A stretch of 64,000 nucleotides of DNA, from contig NZ_JAFQXT010000017.1 of assembly GCF_017406825.1 (NCBI RefSeq), positions 1 through 64,000 on the forward strand, given 5' to 3'. This stretch comes from Methanobrevibacter sp. (lineage in GTDB: Archaea > Methanobacteriota > Methanobacteria > Methanobacteriales > Methanobacteriaceae). Position 1 is the first letter of the stretch; each line of letters opens with the position of its first letter. Shown here in pieces: positions 35,308 through 44,475 of the stretch. The translations under genes were made by a program, and so were the position numbers. The notes under the pieces were generated by a model. The model did no database searches and was not told the origin of the DNA. It saw only the letters and a program-made list of their open reading frames with translations.

Positions 35308-36120
35308 TTAAAATTCGGGAAATGACCCCAAAACTTTTAAAAAATAAGTATTTTCTTCAATTTCATTAAGTATATTCTTAATTATCTCATCATTTATATG
35401 GCCATTAAAGTCTACAAAGAAGAGATATTTGCCCAAGCCTTTTTTGGAAGGCCTTGATTCAATTTTTGTCAGGTTGATGTTGTTTTTCTGGAAAATTCCC
35501 AAAATATTATATAATCCTCCAGGGCGGTCTTCATAAATTGAAAAGATGATTGAAGTCTTGTCTTTTCCAGTCGGCTCATGAGCCTCATTTGAAACGACTA
35601 CGAATCTTGTTTCATTGTTATCCGTATCCTGAATATTCGCTTCAAGAATCTCCAATCCATATAATTCAGCGGCTTTGCGGTTTCCGATTGCCGCTTTGGA
35701 TTTGTCCCCTACAATATTTTTTGCGGCATTGGCTGTGCTTACCGCATAATGAGGCTGAATCCTATTCCTGTTAATGAATTCCTGGCATTGAGCTATTGCC
35801 TGGGAATGGGAATAAACATCTTCAATATCCTCAAGCTTGCATCCGGGATTGACAATCAGATTCTGATTGATCGGAATGATGATTTCCTTATATATTTTTA
35901 AATCGAATTTATGTGCTAGCGAATCCAATGTTATTCCAACAGGTCCTTCGATTGAGTTTTCGATTGGAACCACGCCGAATTCCGTTTCATTATTGGCGAC
36001 ACTTTCCATTACGGCAGGTATTGTGCAGTATGGAATCAAGTCATCTCCTAAAATATTCGCAGCTTCATGAGTGAATGTTCCTTTTGGGCCTAAAAATGAT
36101 ATTGATGTTATATTAATCAC
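35308..36120 (-). CDS. pheA: Prephenate dehydratase
   Basis: 270 aa. It has the SFLGPKGTFTHEAA start, VPIENSIEG, the catalytic NNETRFVVVS, and a C-terminal ACT domain (about 185-265) with the phenylalanine-binding ESRPSKK pattern. It makes phenylpyruvate and is usually inhibited by phenylalanine through the ACT domain. The start codon is GTG, with GGA directly before it and no well-spaced ribosome-binding site. Confidence 0.93.
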   Translation of the reverse strand: MINITSISFLGPKGTFTHEAANILGDDLIPYCTIPAVMESVANNETEFGVVPIENSIEGPVGITLDSLAHKFDLKIYKEIIIPINQNLIVNPGCKLEDIEDVYSHSQAIAQCQEFINRNRIQPHYAVSTANAAKNIVGDKSKAAIGNRKAAELYGLEILEANIQDTDNNETRFVVVSNEAHEPTGKDKTSIIFSIYEDRPGGLYNILGIFQKNNINLTKIESRPSKKGLGKYLFFVDFNGHINDEIIKNILNEIEENTYFLKVLGSFPEF

Positions 36121-36145
36121 TCCAAAAAAAAGAAAAAAGAGATAT

Positions 36146-36946
36146 TTAAGATTCTAATTTTTCAATTAGTCTTAAAATATCAGTTTGTGTTATGATACCA
36201 ACGACTTCACCATCCTCAACGACAGGCAATCCGTTATAACCGGTTTCCATCATGATTTTAGCCACTTCAGATATTGTAGCGTCCTTTGATGTGACTGTTG
36301 GATTAGAAGACATGATATATTCAACTAAAACCTCTTTTATTTGAGATTTTTGATATTTTTCCGGCACGGTTTTTCTAAAGTCGATGAATGCTCTCATCAA
36401 ATCCTTGGAAGTTACCATACCCACCAGTTTTCCATCTTCGATGACAGGAACCCTACCTACATGGGCTTCCATCATTTGACGTCTTGCATGGATTAACCTA
36501 TCAGTTGGTGAAACCGCTACCAAATCTTTGGTCATTATCTCTTTTACAGTTACTTTGTCAAAAGCAATTCCTACAGCAAGTGTAACAAAATCCGCCTTGG
36601 AAACTATTCCAACCATCTTGTCTTCGCTCATGACAGGAACAGATCCGATGCCTTTTTCCAACATGATTTTTGCCACTTCACCTAATTGCATTGTTTGAGG
36701 AACTGTACATACGTCTTTAACCATTACGGAGGAAATATGAAGTCTTGATGCAGGCATACTTTCATATTTTGAGGAACCGAGTTTAGCGGCAATATCCCTT
36801 TCAGAAATAATGCCCACCAATTCCTTATTGTTTACTACCGGCAAACGTGAAACATTGTTTTTGCGCAATAGCTTTAAAGCATCAGAAAGATTTTGATCTT
36901 TGTCTACGGTAATTATGTCCTCAGACATCAAATTCTTAATTTGCAT
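36146..36946 (-). CDS. Protein with four CBS domains
   Basis: 266 aa made of four CBS repeats in two Bateman pairs, each with the pattern 'LPVV...LVGIIS..D'. It has no other domain. Such proteins bind adenine nucleotides or SAM and regulate partner proteins. The partner is unknown. It is 20 bp downstream of a related four-CBS gene on the same strand, pointing to a tandem duplication and possibly a hetero-complex. Confidence 0.88.
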   Translation of the reverse strand: MQIKNLMSEDIITVDKDQNLSDALKLLRKNNVSRLPVVNNKELVGIISERDIAAKLGSSKYESMPASRLHISSVMVKDVCTVPQTMQLGEVAKIMLEKGIGSVPVMSEDKMVGIVSKADFVTLAVGIAFDKVTVKEIMTKDLVAVSPTDRLIHARRQMMEAHVGRVPVIEDGKLVGMVTSKDLMRAFIDFRKTVPEKYQKSQIKEVLVEYIMSSNPTVTSKDATISEVAKIMMETGYNGLPVVEDGEVVGIITQTDILRLIEKLES

Positions 36947-36966
36947 ATTATCATCCCCTATAAAGT

Positions 36967-37905
36967 TTAATATCTTTTAACTGCGTTTAATATGTCTCTT
37001 TCAGTGATGATTCCAATTACATCATCATTTTTAACAACCGGAACTCCACCAATATTTTCATCGGCAAAGAGCTGGCATAAGTCTCCAATAGTCATGGTTG
37101 CTTCGACTGTGATTGGGTCTTTGGCCATGATTTCTGAAATTTTTGTCTGTTCCAGCACATCGCTTGCCAAATTGGAATTCAGGTGGTCGAACAATTCTTT
37201 TGCATTCAAGTATCTGATGACGTCAGTGGAAGTTAGAATTCCCAATAATTTTTTAGCAGCTTTGGAGATATCGGCTTCGCCGCCGACAATCGGAATTCTT
37301 CTCAAACCGTTTCTAACCATGATTTTGCATGCGTCTCCTAAAGAAGTTCCAGGGGTTGTGGTAAATACTTTAGGACTCATATAATCCTGTACAATGTCTT
37401 TGCCTGCAACGCCTGCCAGGGATAAAGCAATATCCCTTTCAGTCACGATACCTGCAAGTTTTTCATCAGCATCGACAATAGGAATAGCTCCTAATTGATT
37501 AGCCAGCATCACTTCAAGAGTGTCCCCGATTGAAGCCTTGTTGGACACAGTGATTAAATTACGAGTCATGATTTCCTTTACTGGCTCGTTGATAGCTGCC
37601 AGGAAATTATCTTCGTATTTTTTCTCAATAATGTTGAATTTTTTTCCTCCACCAAAGAAATCTAATATATCCATTACGGTTACAATACCTAATAATTTTC
37701 CAGAACCAGGGTCAGTTATCGGCAATCTTCTAAATTCATGTTCCATCATTACTTTAGCAGTGTCCTTGATACTTTTTGAAGGAGGAATTGAAACCACGTC
37801 TCTGGTTGCAATAGCCATGATGTCTCCTTCCCTATCATGAACTTTGGTTTCACGTTCAACTGCGCCTGTGTTTGATTTTCTGTTAATAGATGTTTTATCT
37901 TTCAT
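36967..37905 (-). CDS. Protein with four CBS domains (paralogue)
   Basis: 312 aa. A charged N-terminal extension (about 1-28) is followed by four CBS repeats with the third interrupted by a longer loop (GGEADISKAAKKLLG). The repeats resemble those of the next gene, consistent with duplication. Nucleotide or SAM sensing is likely from the family, but no target can be named. Confidence 0.88.
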   Translation of the reverse strand: MKDKTSINRKSNTGAVERETKVHDREGDIMAIATRDVVSIPPSKSIKDTAKVMMEHEFRRLPITDPGSGKLLGIVTVMDILDFFGGGKKFNIIEKKYEDNFLAAINEPVKEIMTRNLITVSNKASIGDTLEVMLANQLGAIPIVDADEKLAGIVTERDIALSLAGVAGKDIVQDYMSPKVFTTTPGTSLGDACKIMVRNGLRRIPIVGGEADISKAAKKLLGILTSTDVIRYLNAKELFDHLNSNLASDVLEQTKISEIMAKDPITVEATMTIGDLCQLFADENIGGVPVVKNDDVIGIITERDILNAVKRY

Positions 37906-37969
37906 TTACACACCTCATTTACAATTGCCATCTCGAAAATAAAATCAGAATAAATATTAAAAACAAAAT

Positions 37970-38671
37970 TCACTCGATATCCAAAATCTTATGGATTTGA
38001 GGAATGGTGGAAACTTCAAAATATTGCCCAACAACTTCGGAAAACTCAAATAATTTAAAATTAATGTCTTTCCATTCTCCCAATGGACTAGAAGGTTGGA
38101 TAATTATTTTAAGGTTGCTTTTGTTTGAAATATTTTGTGATAATTTATCAACTACCTCTTTAAATGACTTTATTTTTGTTGATGGCAATATAACTACTTT
38201 ACAATATACATTTATAGATTTTTTAATTAATAAATTTAATGATTTAATCTCATTAAAAAAAATGGAACTGTCAAAATCGCCATCAAAATGCTCCGGCAAC
38301 TTTATATCCAAAGAAACGATGTCCAATTTCTCAATTAAGTCTATTTTCTCAGGCAAAGTTCCATTAGTTTCAAGCATGATTTTTAACTTGAAGTTTTTGC
38401 CGACCTCTGAAATGAATTCAGGGTATAGGCTAGGCTCACCTCCAGTAAATGAAATGGTTCTGCAATCAGGAGTCATGAGTTTTCTGATTTCCTCCGTCAC
38501 TTCATTAGGAGTCATTAAGGTTCCTGATTTCTCGGATTTACTGTCATTGGTGTCGCAATAGTTACAATTCAAATTGCATCCCGCAAATCTGACAAAAATT
38601 TGTCTTTCACCTATCAGAAGACCTTCCCCCTGAAAGGATGAAAATATTTCAATGATTGGAGCTTTCATCAT
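37970..38671 (-). CDS. queE: 7-carboxy-7-deazaguanine synthase
   Basis: 233 aa radical SAM enzyme with Cys32, Cys36 and Cys39 (CNLNCNYC), FSSFQGEG at the start and FTGGEP. It rearranges carboxytetrahydropterin to the 7-deazaguanine core used for archaeosine in tRNA. The start ATG overlaps the stop of queD (ATGA type), and queD in turn overlaps the DUF366 gene, so all three are one operon. Confidence 0.93.
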   Translation of the reverse strand: MMKAPIIEIFSSFQGEGLLIGERQIFVRFAGCNLNCNYCDTNDSKSEKSGTLMTPNEVTEEIRKLMTPDCRTISFTGGEPSLYPEFISEVGKNFKLKIMLETNGTLPEKIDLIEKLDIVSLDIKLPEHFDGDFDSSIFFNEIKSLNLLIKKSINVYCKVVILPSTKIKSFKEVVDKLSQNISNKSNLKIIIQPSSPLGEWKDINFKLFEFSEVVGQYFEVSTIPQIHKILDIE

Positions 38672-39186
38672 AACTCTTTCCTATATTCGGCACCCTGGCC
38701 GATTCCCTCATTTACGCAAACCGCCACATATTCAAGATTGTCATAAGTCTCGGATAACTTTTTGGCCAAAGTTTCCGCGAAAAACTTTGCCAACTCCTCA
38801 GCAGATGTATAAGGGAGCGGTAAAAACACACAATCAACGCCCGGAAGGGAATATCCCTTGCCGTCGATTTTAAAGTGAACTGAATGTTTCTTTTTCAAGT
38901 TAAAAATTGAATCGGTTTTCTTGTCAAAATCTTTAAATTCAATTAAATCATTATAAACGGGAATCAGCAATCTGTGATCCAGTTCGTCACAAATCGCCTT
39001 GGTATAACCTTTCACATCTTTAAAGTCAACTACAAATTCAAATTCGCCTGCCCTTTCCCCTTCGATTTCAACATCAACAAAGTAGGAATGCCCATGAATG
39101 TAGCCGCAGGATTCGTGGCCCGGAATCACGTGGGCTGAAGAGAATCTTAAATTTGATTGAATACCATTAACTAAAATTTTCATCAT
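38668..39186 (-). CDS. queD: 6-carboxy-tetrahydropterin synthase (QueD/PTPS family)
   Basis: 172 aa. Zinc ligands His19, His31 and His33 (SSAHVI, IHGHSY), catalytic Cys27 in [11 protein letters not shown], and DELDHRLL near residue 90. It converts dihydroneopterin triphosphate to carboxytetrahydropterin, the QueE substrate. An insertion in the middle (about 105-130, [14 protein letters not shown]) is longer than in bacterial QueD. Coupled to DUF366 and queE by short overlaps. Confidence 0.92.
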   Translation of the reverse strand: MMKILVNGIQSNLRFSSAHVIPGHESCGYIHGHSYFVDVEIEGERAGEFEFVVDFKDVKGYTKAICDELDHRLLIPVYNDLIEFKDFDKKTDSIFNLKKKHSVHFKIDGKGYSLPGVDCVFLPLPYTSAEELAKFFAETLAKKLSETYDNLEYVAVCVNEGIGQGAEYRKEL

Positions 39187-39773
39187 AACACCTTGGTTTT
39201 GCTTATGTCATTTTCAATAGTTTCCAGTTCGTCAATGAACCTATTGACAGTTTTGTTAATTAATTCCAATAAATTATCGTGATTAAATATTTGTTTATTA
39301 TCAATTCTGATGTCAAATAAACCAATGGTTTCAACATCACCGGGAGTTCCTTTATCCTCTAAATTTAAGGCGAAATGTATTTTTGCAGAGCTTAATGAAA
39401 TGCTTGCAATTGAAATGGACAACTTTCTGTCCTCAATGAAGATGTCGTCGCCTTCCCTTTTTGTCTGAACTCCATATTCTGCCAATATCTCTGTGAATAT
39501 CATGACAAGAAGCCTTTGCCTTAGATAAGCCACCCTCATGTTTGGAGGCTGCTGGTCAAAGAATTCACAGATGAAATTTACCATATTGCTTGATTTGATT
39601 TCCAAACCGACATCGGCAAAATCCTTTAGGTTATCCGGAGTGATATTGACCGGACCAATCCATGTTATGATTGATGATCCGTAAATTCCAAACTCCTGAA
39701 ATGCCCATGAAGGATTAATCTGGCTTCCATCATATTCAAATATTTCGTCAACATGCTTGTGAGTAATTGTCAT
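39183..39773 (-). CDS. DUF366 family protein
   Basis: About 196 aa, soluble, starting [29 protein letters not shown]. The DUF366 family has no known activity; being first in an operon with queD and queE suggests a role linked to deazapurine (archaeosine) synthesis. The frame stays open upstream to 39929, but those codons look like translated intergenic DNA. The ATG at 39773 has AGGT upstream and a TATA box (ACTATATATTAAT, about 39800-39815) at the right distance. Confidence 0.82.
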   Translation of the reverse strand: MTITHKHVDEIFEYDGSQINPSWAFQEFGIYGSSIITWIGPVNITPDNLKDFADVGLEIKSSNMVNFICEFFDQQPPNMRVAYLRQRLLVMIFTEILAEYGVQTKREGDDIFIEDRKLSISIASISLSSAKIHFALNLEDKGTPGDVETIGLFDIRIDNKQIFNHDNLLELINKTVNRFIDELETIENDISKTKVL

Positions 39774-40003
39774 GATATAACCTATAATAATTAAATTACC
39801 TATTAATATATAGTTAACAGTGTTTAAAAAAGTATCGTATCTGAATTGAAAAAAATAGTAGATGTTTGGACATTTACTTATGATTCGATTCAACCAAAAA
39901 AGCGAATTAATAATTGAATTAAGCATCAACTGTTTCCACTATGATTAGATGCAATTCAACGAATCATGAAAATATTTATATATCTTAACATGCCTAAATA
40001 CAA
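39774..40003. promoter_or_regulatory. Promoters of the DUF366-queDE operon (minus) and candidate RNA 1 (plus)
   Basis: Minus strand: ACTATATATTAAT (about 39800-39815) for the operon. Plus strand: GAAAATATTTATATATC with a BRE-like GAAAATA and TATA box TTTATATAT (39975-39983), predicting a start near 40003-40006. The dyad at 39880-39967 lies between them. Confidence 0.6.
39880..39967. repeat. Bulged inverted repeat upstream of candidate RNA 1
   Basis: ATGATTCG (39880-39887) pairs with CGAATCAT (39960-39967). TTGAATT-AA-GCATC (39914-39927) pairs with GATGC-AATTCAA (39948-39959). The right arms are contiguous; the left arms are 26 bases apart. Twenty perfect pairs in total. It may be an RNA, an operator or the remains of an element. 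Confidence 0.5.
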
Positions 40004-40135
40004 TTTGAAGATTGGAAGGTAAAAGCCAATATTGGCTCAGCCTACATGTCATTGTCACCGCTGGTGGCGACTTTCCATGAAATAAATATTTCATAGGTCA
40101 ATTAGTTGGCTGTAGGTTCTTCAGTCTCTCATTCT
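40004..40135 (+). ncRNA. Candidate structured RNA 1 (own promoter, multibranch fold)
   Basis: Five helices can be drawn. P1: TTGAAGA (40005-40011) with TCTTCAG (40118-40124). P2: the palindrome AGCCAATATTGGCT (40024-40037). P3: GCCTACA (40040-40046) with TGTAGGT (40111-40117), stacked directly on P1. P4: GTC-A-CCG with TGG-C-GAC (40054-40071). P5: CCATGAAAT-AAAT-ATTTCAT-A-GG (40075-40097). The 13 bases TCAATTAGTTGGC (40098-40110) lie just before the P3 right arm. The region is GC-richer than other intergenic DNA and has a strong TATA box at 39975. It is not a tRNA, 5S rRNA or C/D RNA. It resembles the RNA at 58985. Confidence 0.65.
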
Positions 40136-40145
40136 ACTTTTAAAA

Positions 40146-41596
40146 TCATTTAAAGACTTCATCAATGTCCTTATTTTTAATCAAATCAATGAATTTAGAA
40201 TCACCATGCTCTAAACTCTGAAAAATTGACCATGCAATCAAGTCAACAATCTGCAATCCCTTTTCTTTAATGGAATTGGCATGAGTTATGTTTATCAAAT
40301 GACCCTCAGAATTATTGAGACTTGATGAAAATCTCTTATTGAAGTTGCGAATGTCTTCATGTTTGCTTTTGGACCTGTCAACAATGACACTGGTTGGTGA
40401 ACTTACAACAATTTTTTCAAAAGTTTCGAAGAAATTGACTCCACCCCCATATTCTGCAGCATTGTTTATGAAATTGCTGTTGAATGTTATATTGGAGGGA
40501 GTTTGCCTGTAGTTTACACCCCCTCCATATAGACGCGCGGTGTTGTTTACAAAATAAGAGGTAAAAACACAATTGGTTGATGTATCCTTGAACGTTATTG
40601 CTCCGCCGTTTCCGTTTTCGGTGTCGATTTGTCCCAGAGCAGAGTTATTTATGAAATAACCTGTAAAGCTATTGTTATCTGTGGTATTGTAGAAAAACAT
40701 TGCTCCGCCACAAGACTTTGCTATATTGAATCTGAAATCACTGTTGAACTTATTATTGTTTGATTTAAAGTAAAAAAAGATTCCTGCACCATAACTTGCG
40801 TTATTGTATCTGAATACACCTTCAAATCTGTTGTTTTCAGCAAAAGAGTAAAAGAAAATTCCCCCGCCACTGGCAGCTTTTGCGACATTATTGTAGAATT
40901 CTGCAGTGAAATTATTATTTGTGGATTTTCCTTTAATGTAAATTGCTCCACCACCTCTTTCTGCAGCATTTCCTTCATAATATCCATTTATTGAAGTATT
41001 AATTGTTTCATTGTTGAAATAGATTGCTCCACCATTATTTGCAGTATTGTTAATGAAAGTGGAGTTGATTTTAGAATTTTCAACAGCATTATTAATGTAT
41101 ATTGCCCCTCCTGAGCCAGAAGCCGTATTATTTATAAAAGTACAATTATCGACCATCGCTAAAGAAGCAAAATTTGCTGCTGAACCCTTAGACCCATTTG
41201 CATTGATTATATTAATATTTTTTAGTGTGACATTTGATCCTGTAAAAGTAAATATCCTCACTTGGCCTGAACCGTCTACAGTATGGCCTTGTCCATCAAC
41301 AATATAATTATCTTTAGCAATTGTAAATCCATCAAAATCTTTATCAGATGATGGGTCAAACTTATAATTTTTATTTAATATCAATTGATTTTCGGACTCA
41401 ATAATCAGGTTATTCAAATCAGTGAAATTGCCGACATCCGTTTCATCTGTAATGTTTCATCTGCAATCATATCGTAATCCTACATGGTAAAATTTATTTG
41501 ATTACAATCGGCAGCGCCCACAGAACCTAAACTTATTAAGACAAAAAGAAAAAGCATTGTAGGAATTATTGCTGGTTTTATAGATATTCCCCCCAT
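40146..41596 (-). pseudogene. Broken adhesin-like gene fused to the 3' end of a DUF3800 gene
   Basis: The ATG at 41596 opens a signal peptide (PAIIPTMLFLFVLISLGSVGA) that stops at TAG (41482-41480) after 38 codons. The rest continues in another frame: codons for TDETDVGNFTDLNNLIIES lead into 423 open codons (TTG at 41417). Residues about 40-335 of these are beta-helix repeats rich in FINNTA and GGGAI motifs, as in Methanobrevibacter adhesin-like proteins. From about 336 (EKIVVSSPTSVIVDRSKSKHED) the sequence changes to a DUF3800-like C-terminus ending GLQIVDLIAWSIFQ. So there is a nonsense codon, a frameshift and a recombined 3' end. Confidence 0.75.
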
Positions 41597-41686
41597 GATT
41601 ATAAACAATTAAATATTATACAAATTTAATATAAATAAATATCATTTAATTATATAAAATACAAAATTAACTTAGGAGTTAATATT

Positions 41687-42760
41687 ATGGAACAAGTAAG
41701 AACAAGAGATTTCATATACACAAGCGACGATTTATACTTCGCATCAACCAATTACATTCACCCTGAAGACAGAGTAATTTCATTTCTAAGATATATTCCC
41801 GATCCTGAAGGAGACCGTGAAAAAGACGGCAGAAGATATAGGAAAGTTGGTTCTGGGGAAGCATACGCTTATCTTAGAGAAAACCATCCTGATTATTTAT
41901 ATTTTTCTGATGTCACAAATGTTGAAATGATGGGTGTTCCCCTGGAAAAAGTTGAAAGAATAATCAAACCGGAAAAAAGGCTTTTAGGACTTAAAGAGAC
42001 CTTTGAATCCGGAGGTGAAGTCAAAAACCCCGAACTCATTGCAAAGTTAATGGATGTCGCCGACTTCTTCCATTTCATGGCGGACATTCCATACGACCAT
42101 TTGGGAATTTCAGGTTCGATCTTGCCGGGACTTCAAAAAAGTGACGTTTCAGACCTGGACTTTGTTGTCTACGGTCTTGACAATCACAGAAGGGCTATTG
42201 CCGCTTTCAAGGAACATAGGGGCAAGGAAGTTTATATTGAAGAGGTCGACAAACACATTACCGTTGAAGGAATCACCAACGATTACTGGGATTTCGTATA
42301 CGACAAGAGAATGTTCGATGAAAGCCTGACCAAGGAGGAGTTCAGATGGTATGAAAACAGGAAAGCAAACAGGGGAACCATCAACGGCACATTATTTGAC
42401 ATTCTGGCCACAAAAGACTACGATGAAATTGAAGGCACATGGGGAGATACCGTTTACGAACCTCAGGGAATCGCCAAGATTGAATGTGACATTGTAAGTG
42501 CTCTTGGAGCATTTGACAACCCTTCACTCTACACTATCGAAAATGTGGAGATTATAGATGGAGTCGATGTCCCGCTAACTGAAGTCGTTTCATTTACACA
42601 CACCTATGCCGGCGAAGTGATTGATGGAGAGCATGTAGTCGCAAAAGGAAAAGTGGAAAAGGTTATCGTTAATGGTGAATTCAGCCATTATCGTATAGTT
42701 GTTGGAACTACCCGTGAAGCGGTTGATGAATATTTAAAGCTTAAGGAAAGCCCTGCCTAA
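41687..42760 (+). CDS. Predicted nucleotidyltransferase (polymerase-beta-like fold)
   Basis: 357 aa. The motif GISGSILPGLQKSDVSDLDFVVYG (about 142-165) has the GS and DxD pattern of minimal and large nucleotidyltransferases. The N-terminal 100 aa carry a separate domain (FASTNYIHPEDRVISFLRY), and the C-terminal 80 aa a beta-rich one (VVAKGKVEKV, about 325). It matches an archaeal group with no known substrate (COG1665 by memory). It has its own AT-rich upstream region with TATA-like boxes near 41625-41655 and a ribosome-binding site TAGGAGTTAAT. Confidence 0.8.
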   Translation: MEQVRTRDFIYTSDDLYFASTNYIHPEDRVISFLRYIPDPEGDREKDGRRYRKVGSGEAYAYLRENHPDYLYFSDVTNVEMMGVPLEKVERIIKPEKRLLGLKETFESGGEVKNPELIAKLMDVADFFHFMADIPYDHLGISGSILPGLQKSDVSDLDFVVYGLDNHRRAIAAFKEHRGKEVYIEEVDKHITVEGITNDYWDFVYDKRMFDESLTKEEFRWYENRKANRGTINGTLFDILATKDYDEIEGTWGDTVYEPQGIAKIECDIVSALGAFDNPSLYTIENVEIIDGVDVPLTEVVSFTHTYAGEVIDGEHVVAKGKVEKVIVNGEFSHYRIVVGTTREAVDEYLKLKESPA

Positions 42761-42861
42761 GACGAAATTATATTAAACCATCCCCATTAACCTCTTTTGA
42801 GAACAAATCATTTATCAATATTGATGACAAAAATATATTATAGTCTGAAATATGTGATATT

Positions 42862-44328
42862 ATGAGTAGTTCAAAAAGATCGCAATGGAATAACAATATT
42901 GTATTTATCATGGCCATGATTAGTTCCGCCGTTGGACTTGGAAACATTTGGCGTTTCCCAAATGTATTGTACTCCAATGGTGGAGGGTCATTCATGATTC
43001 CGTATATCGTTTCCCTATTTCTCCTTGGAATCTCATTTGTTCTGGTGGAATATGCCGTCGGATATAAATTCAAAACATCACTTTCACGGATAGTTTATTC
43101 CATTAATAGCAAATTAGAACCGGTAGCATGGTTTATTTTATTAGTCGTATTCCTGATTACAACATATTATGTTTGTGTTGTGGGATGGGATTTGATTTAT
43201 CTTGTTTTGAGTTTTACAAAAGCGTGGGGAGCCAATCCTGATTTATATTTCGCAAATCATGTTTTGCATGCAAATGATTCATTTGCAGGACTCGCAACTA
43301 TAGTTCCAAATGTTCTTGTTTCAATATTTGTCATATGGATTGTCATATGGCTCATTGTTAAACGGGACTTGAATGATGGAATTGGAAAAGTCTGTAGAAT
43401 ATTATTGCCGATTTTATGCGCAATTGTAGTGATAATCGTTGCATTTTCACTGATGTTACCTGGCGCATCAATCGGTTATGCCCAAATATTCACCCCAGAT
43501 TGGTCGGCGCTGACAAATCCTAATGTATGGTTAGCTGCATTTGGACAAATTGTGTTCTCATTAAGTTTGGGCATGGCAATTGCACTAACTTATGCCAGTT
43601 ATTTGCCTGATGGAGCTAAATTAGTTGATAATGCTCTTGTTGTAGCATTTTCCAATTCCGGATTTGAAGTCTTTAACTCAATAGGAATATTTTCAATTTT
43701 AGGATTCATGACATTTACTTCCGGAATCCCATTCGATGAACTTGTTACAGAAGGAACCGGCCTTGCATTTGTTGTTTTTCCACAGGTATTTAATATAATG
43801 GGCAATTGGGCATATCTTATTGGCCCTTTATTCTTCCTATGCATATTGTTTGCTGGAATTACCTCCGCAATAGCCCTTTTAGAAGGAGTTGCCTATTCAT
43901 TATCTGAAAAATTTGATGCAAGCCGTGAAAAGGCAGTTACTATAGCGTGCATTGCAGGATTTCTAATTTCATCCATCTTTGCAACAAGCGCCGGAAGCAT
44001 GATTTTAGGAATATTTGACTCATTCTTAAATAACTTCGCATTATTGTTGGGAGTGCTTCTGGAATGCATAATATTCGGTTGGATTTACAAATTCGATGAA
44101 TTGATTGCCACATTAAATCAATATTCCACTGTAAAAGTAGGCAAACTTTGGAAAATAGTAATTAAATACATCTTGCCTGTTTGTATCTTTTTCCTTTGGA
44201 TGCAAGGAGTTTATTCCACATTAACAAGCGGAGATGTAAATAGCCTTATAGTTAGGATTATATTATGTATCGTGCTGATTATTGTTCCGGTTATCCTTTC
44301 AGTATTGCCTTCAAAAAGCAATTCATGA
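42862..44328 (+). CDS. Sodium-dependent symporter, NSS/SNF family (second copy)
   Basis: 488 aa, about 12 membrane segments, with SSAVGLGNIWRFPN in helix 1. Clearly paralogous to the protein encoded at 7885-9375 (same length, shared stretches such as AAFGQIVFSLSLGM). Probably amino-acid uptake driven by Na+. It ends at a hairpin terminator. The spacing from the nucleotidyltransferase (about 100 bp with TATATTATAG) argues for its own promoter. Confidence 0.92.
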   Translation: MSSSKRSQWNNNIVFIMAMISSAVGLGNIWRFPNVLYSNGGGSFMIPYIVSLFLLGISFVLVEYAVGYKFKTSLSRIVYSINSKLEPVAWFILLVVFLITTYYVCVVGWDLIYLVLSFTKAWGANPDLYFANHVLHANDSFAGLATIVPNVLVSIFVIWIVIWLIVKRDLNDGIGKVCRILLPILCAIVVIIVAFSLMLPGASIGYAQIFTPDWSALTNPNVWLAAFGQIVFSLSLGMAIALTYASYLPDGAKLVDNALVVAFSNSGFEVFNSIGIFSILGFMTFTSGIPFDELVTEGTGLAFVVFPQVFNIMGNWAYLIGPLFFLCILFAGITSAIALLEGVAYSLSEKFDASREKAVTIACIAGFLISSIFATSAGSMILGIFDSFLNNFALLLGVLLECIIFGWIYKFDELIATLNQYSTVKVGKLWKIVIKYILPVCIFFLWMQGVYSTLTSGDVNSLIVRIILCIVLIIVPVILSVLPSKSNS

Positions 44329-44352
44329 TGCAAATAGTTAAATTGATAGTGG

Positions 44353-44392
44353 ATAGCTAAATTATTAGCTATTTACTTTTTTTATTTTATTT
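44353..44392 (+). terminator. Hairpin and T-run terminator of the second NSS gene
   Basis: ATAGCTAA (44353-44360), loop ATTA, TTAGCTAT (44365-44372), then TTACTTTTTTTATTTTATTT. Confidence 0.8.
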
Positions 44393-44475
44393 AGAAAGAT
44401 TTACGGTATTTATAACTTCTTAATTTAAATATTAGTAAGTTTAAACTAATAATTACAATTTTAAGAGGTTATGAG

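Noticed and set aside
39774-39929. Upstream extension of the DUF366 gene
   Set aside because: It crosses the TATA box of the operon and encodes a hydrophobic, low-complexity stretch unlike the family.
40004-40135. RNA 1 as a preQ1-type riboswitch for queD/queE on the minus strand
   Set aside because: The operon has its own TATA box near 39800-39815, after the structured region, and the best promoter for the structure points the other way.
41107-41417. Treating the 423-codon adhesin frame as an intact gene with a TTG start
   Set aside because: A signal peptide lies just upstream in another frame and sequence continuity shows a nonsense codon and frameshift, so it is a pseudogene.
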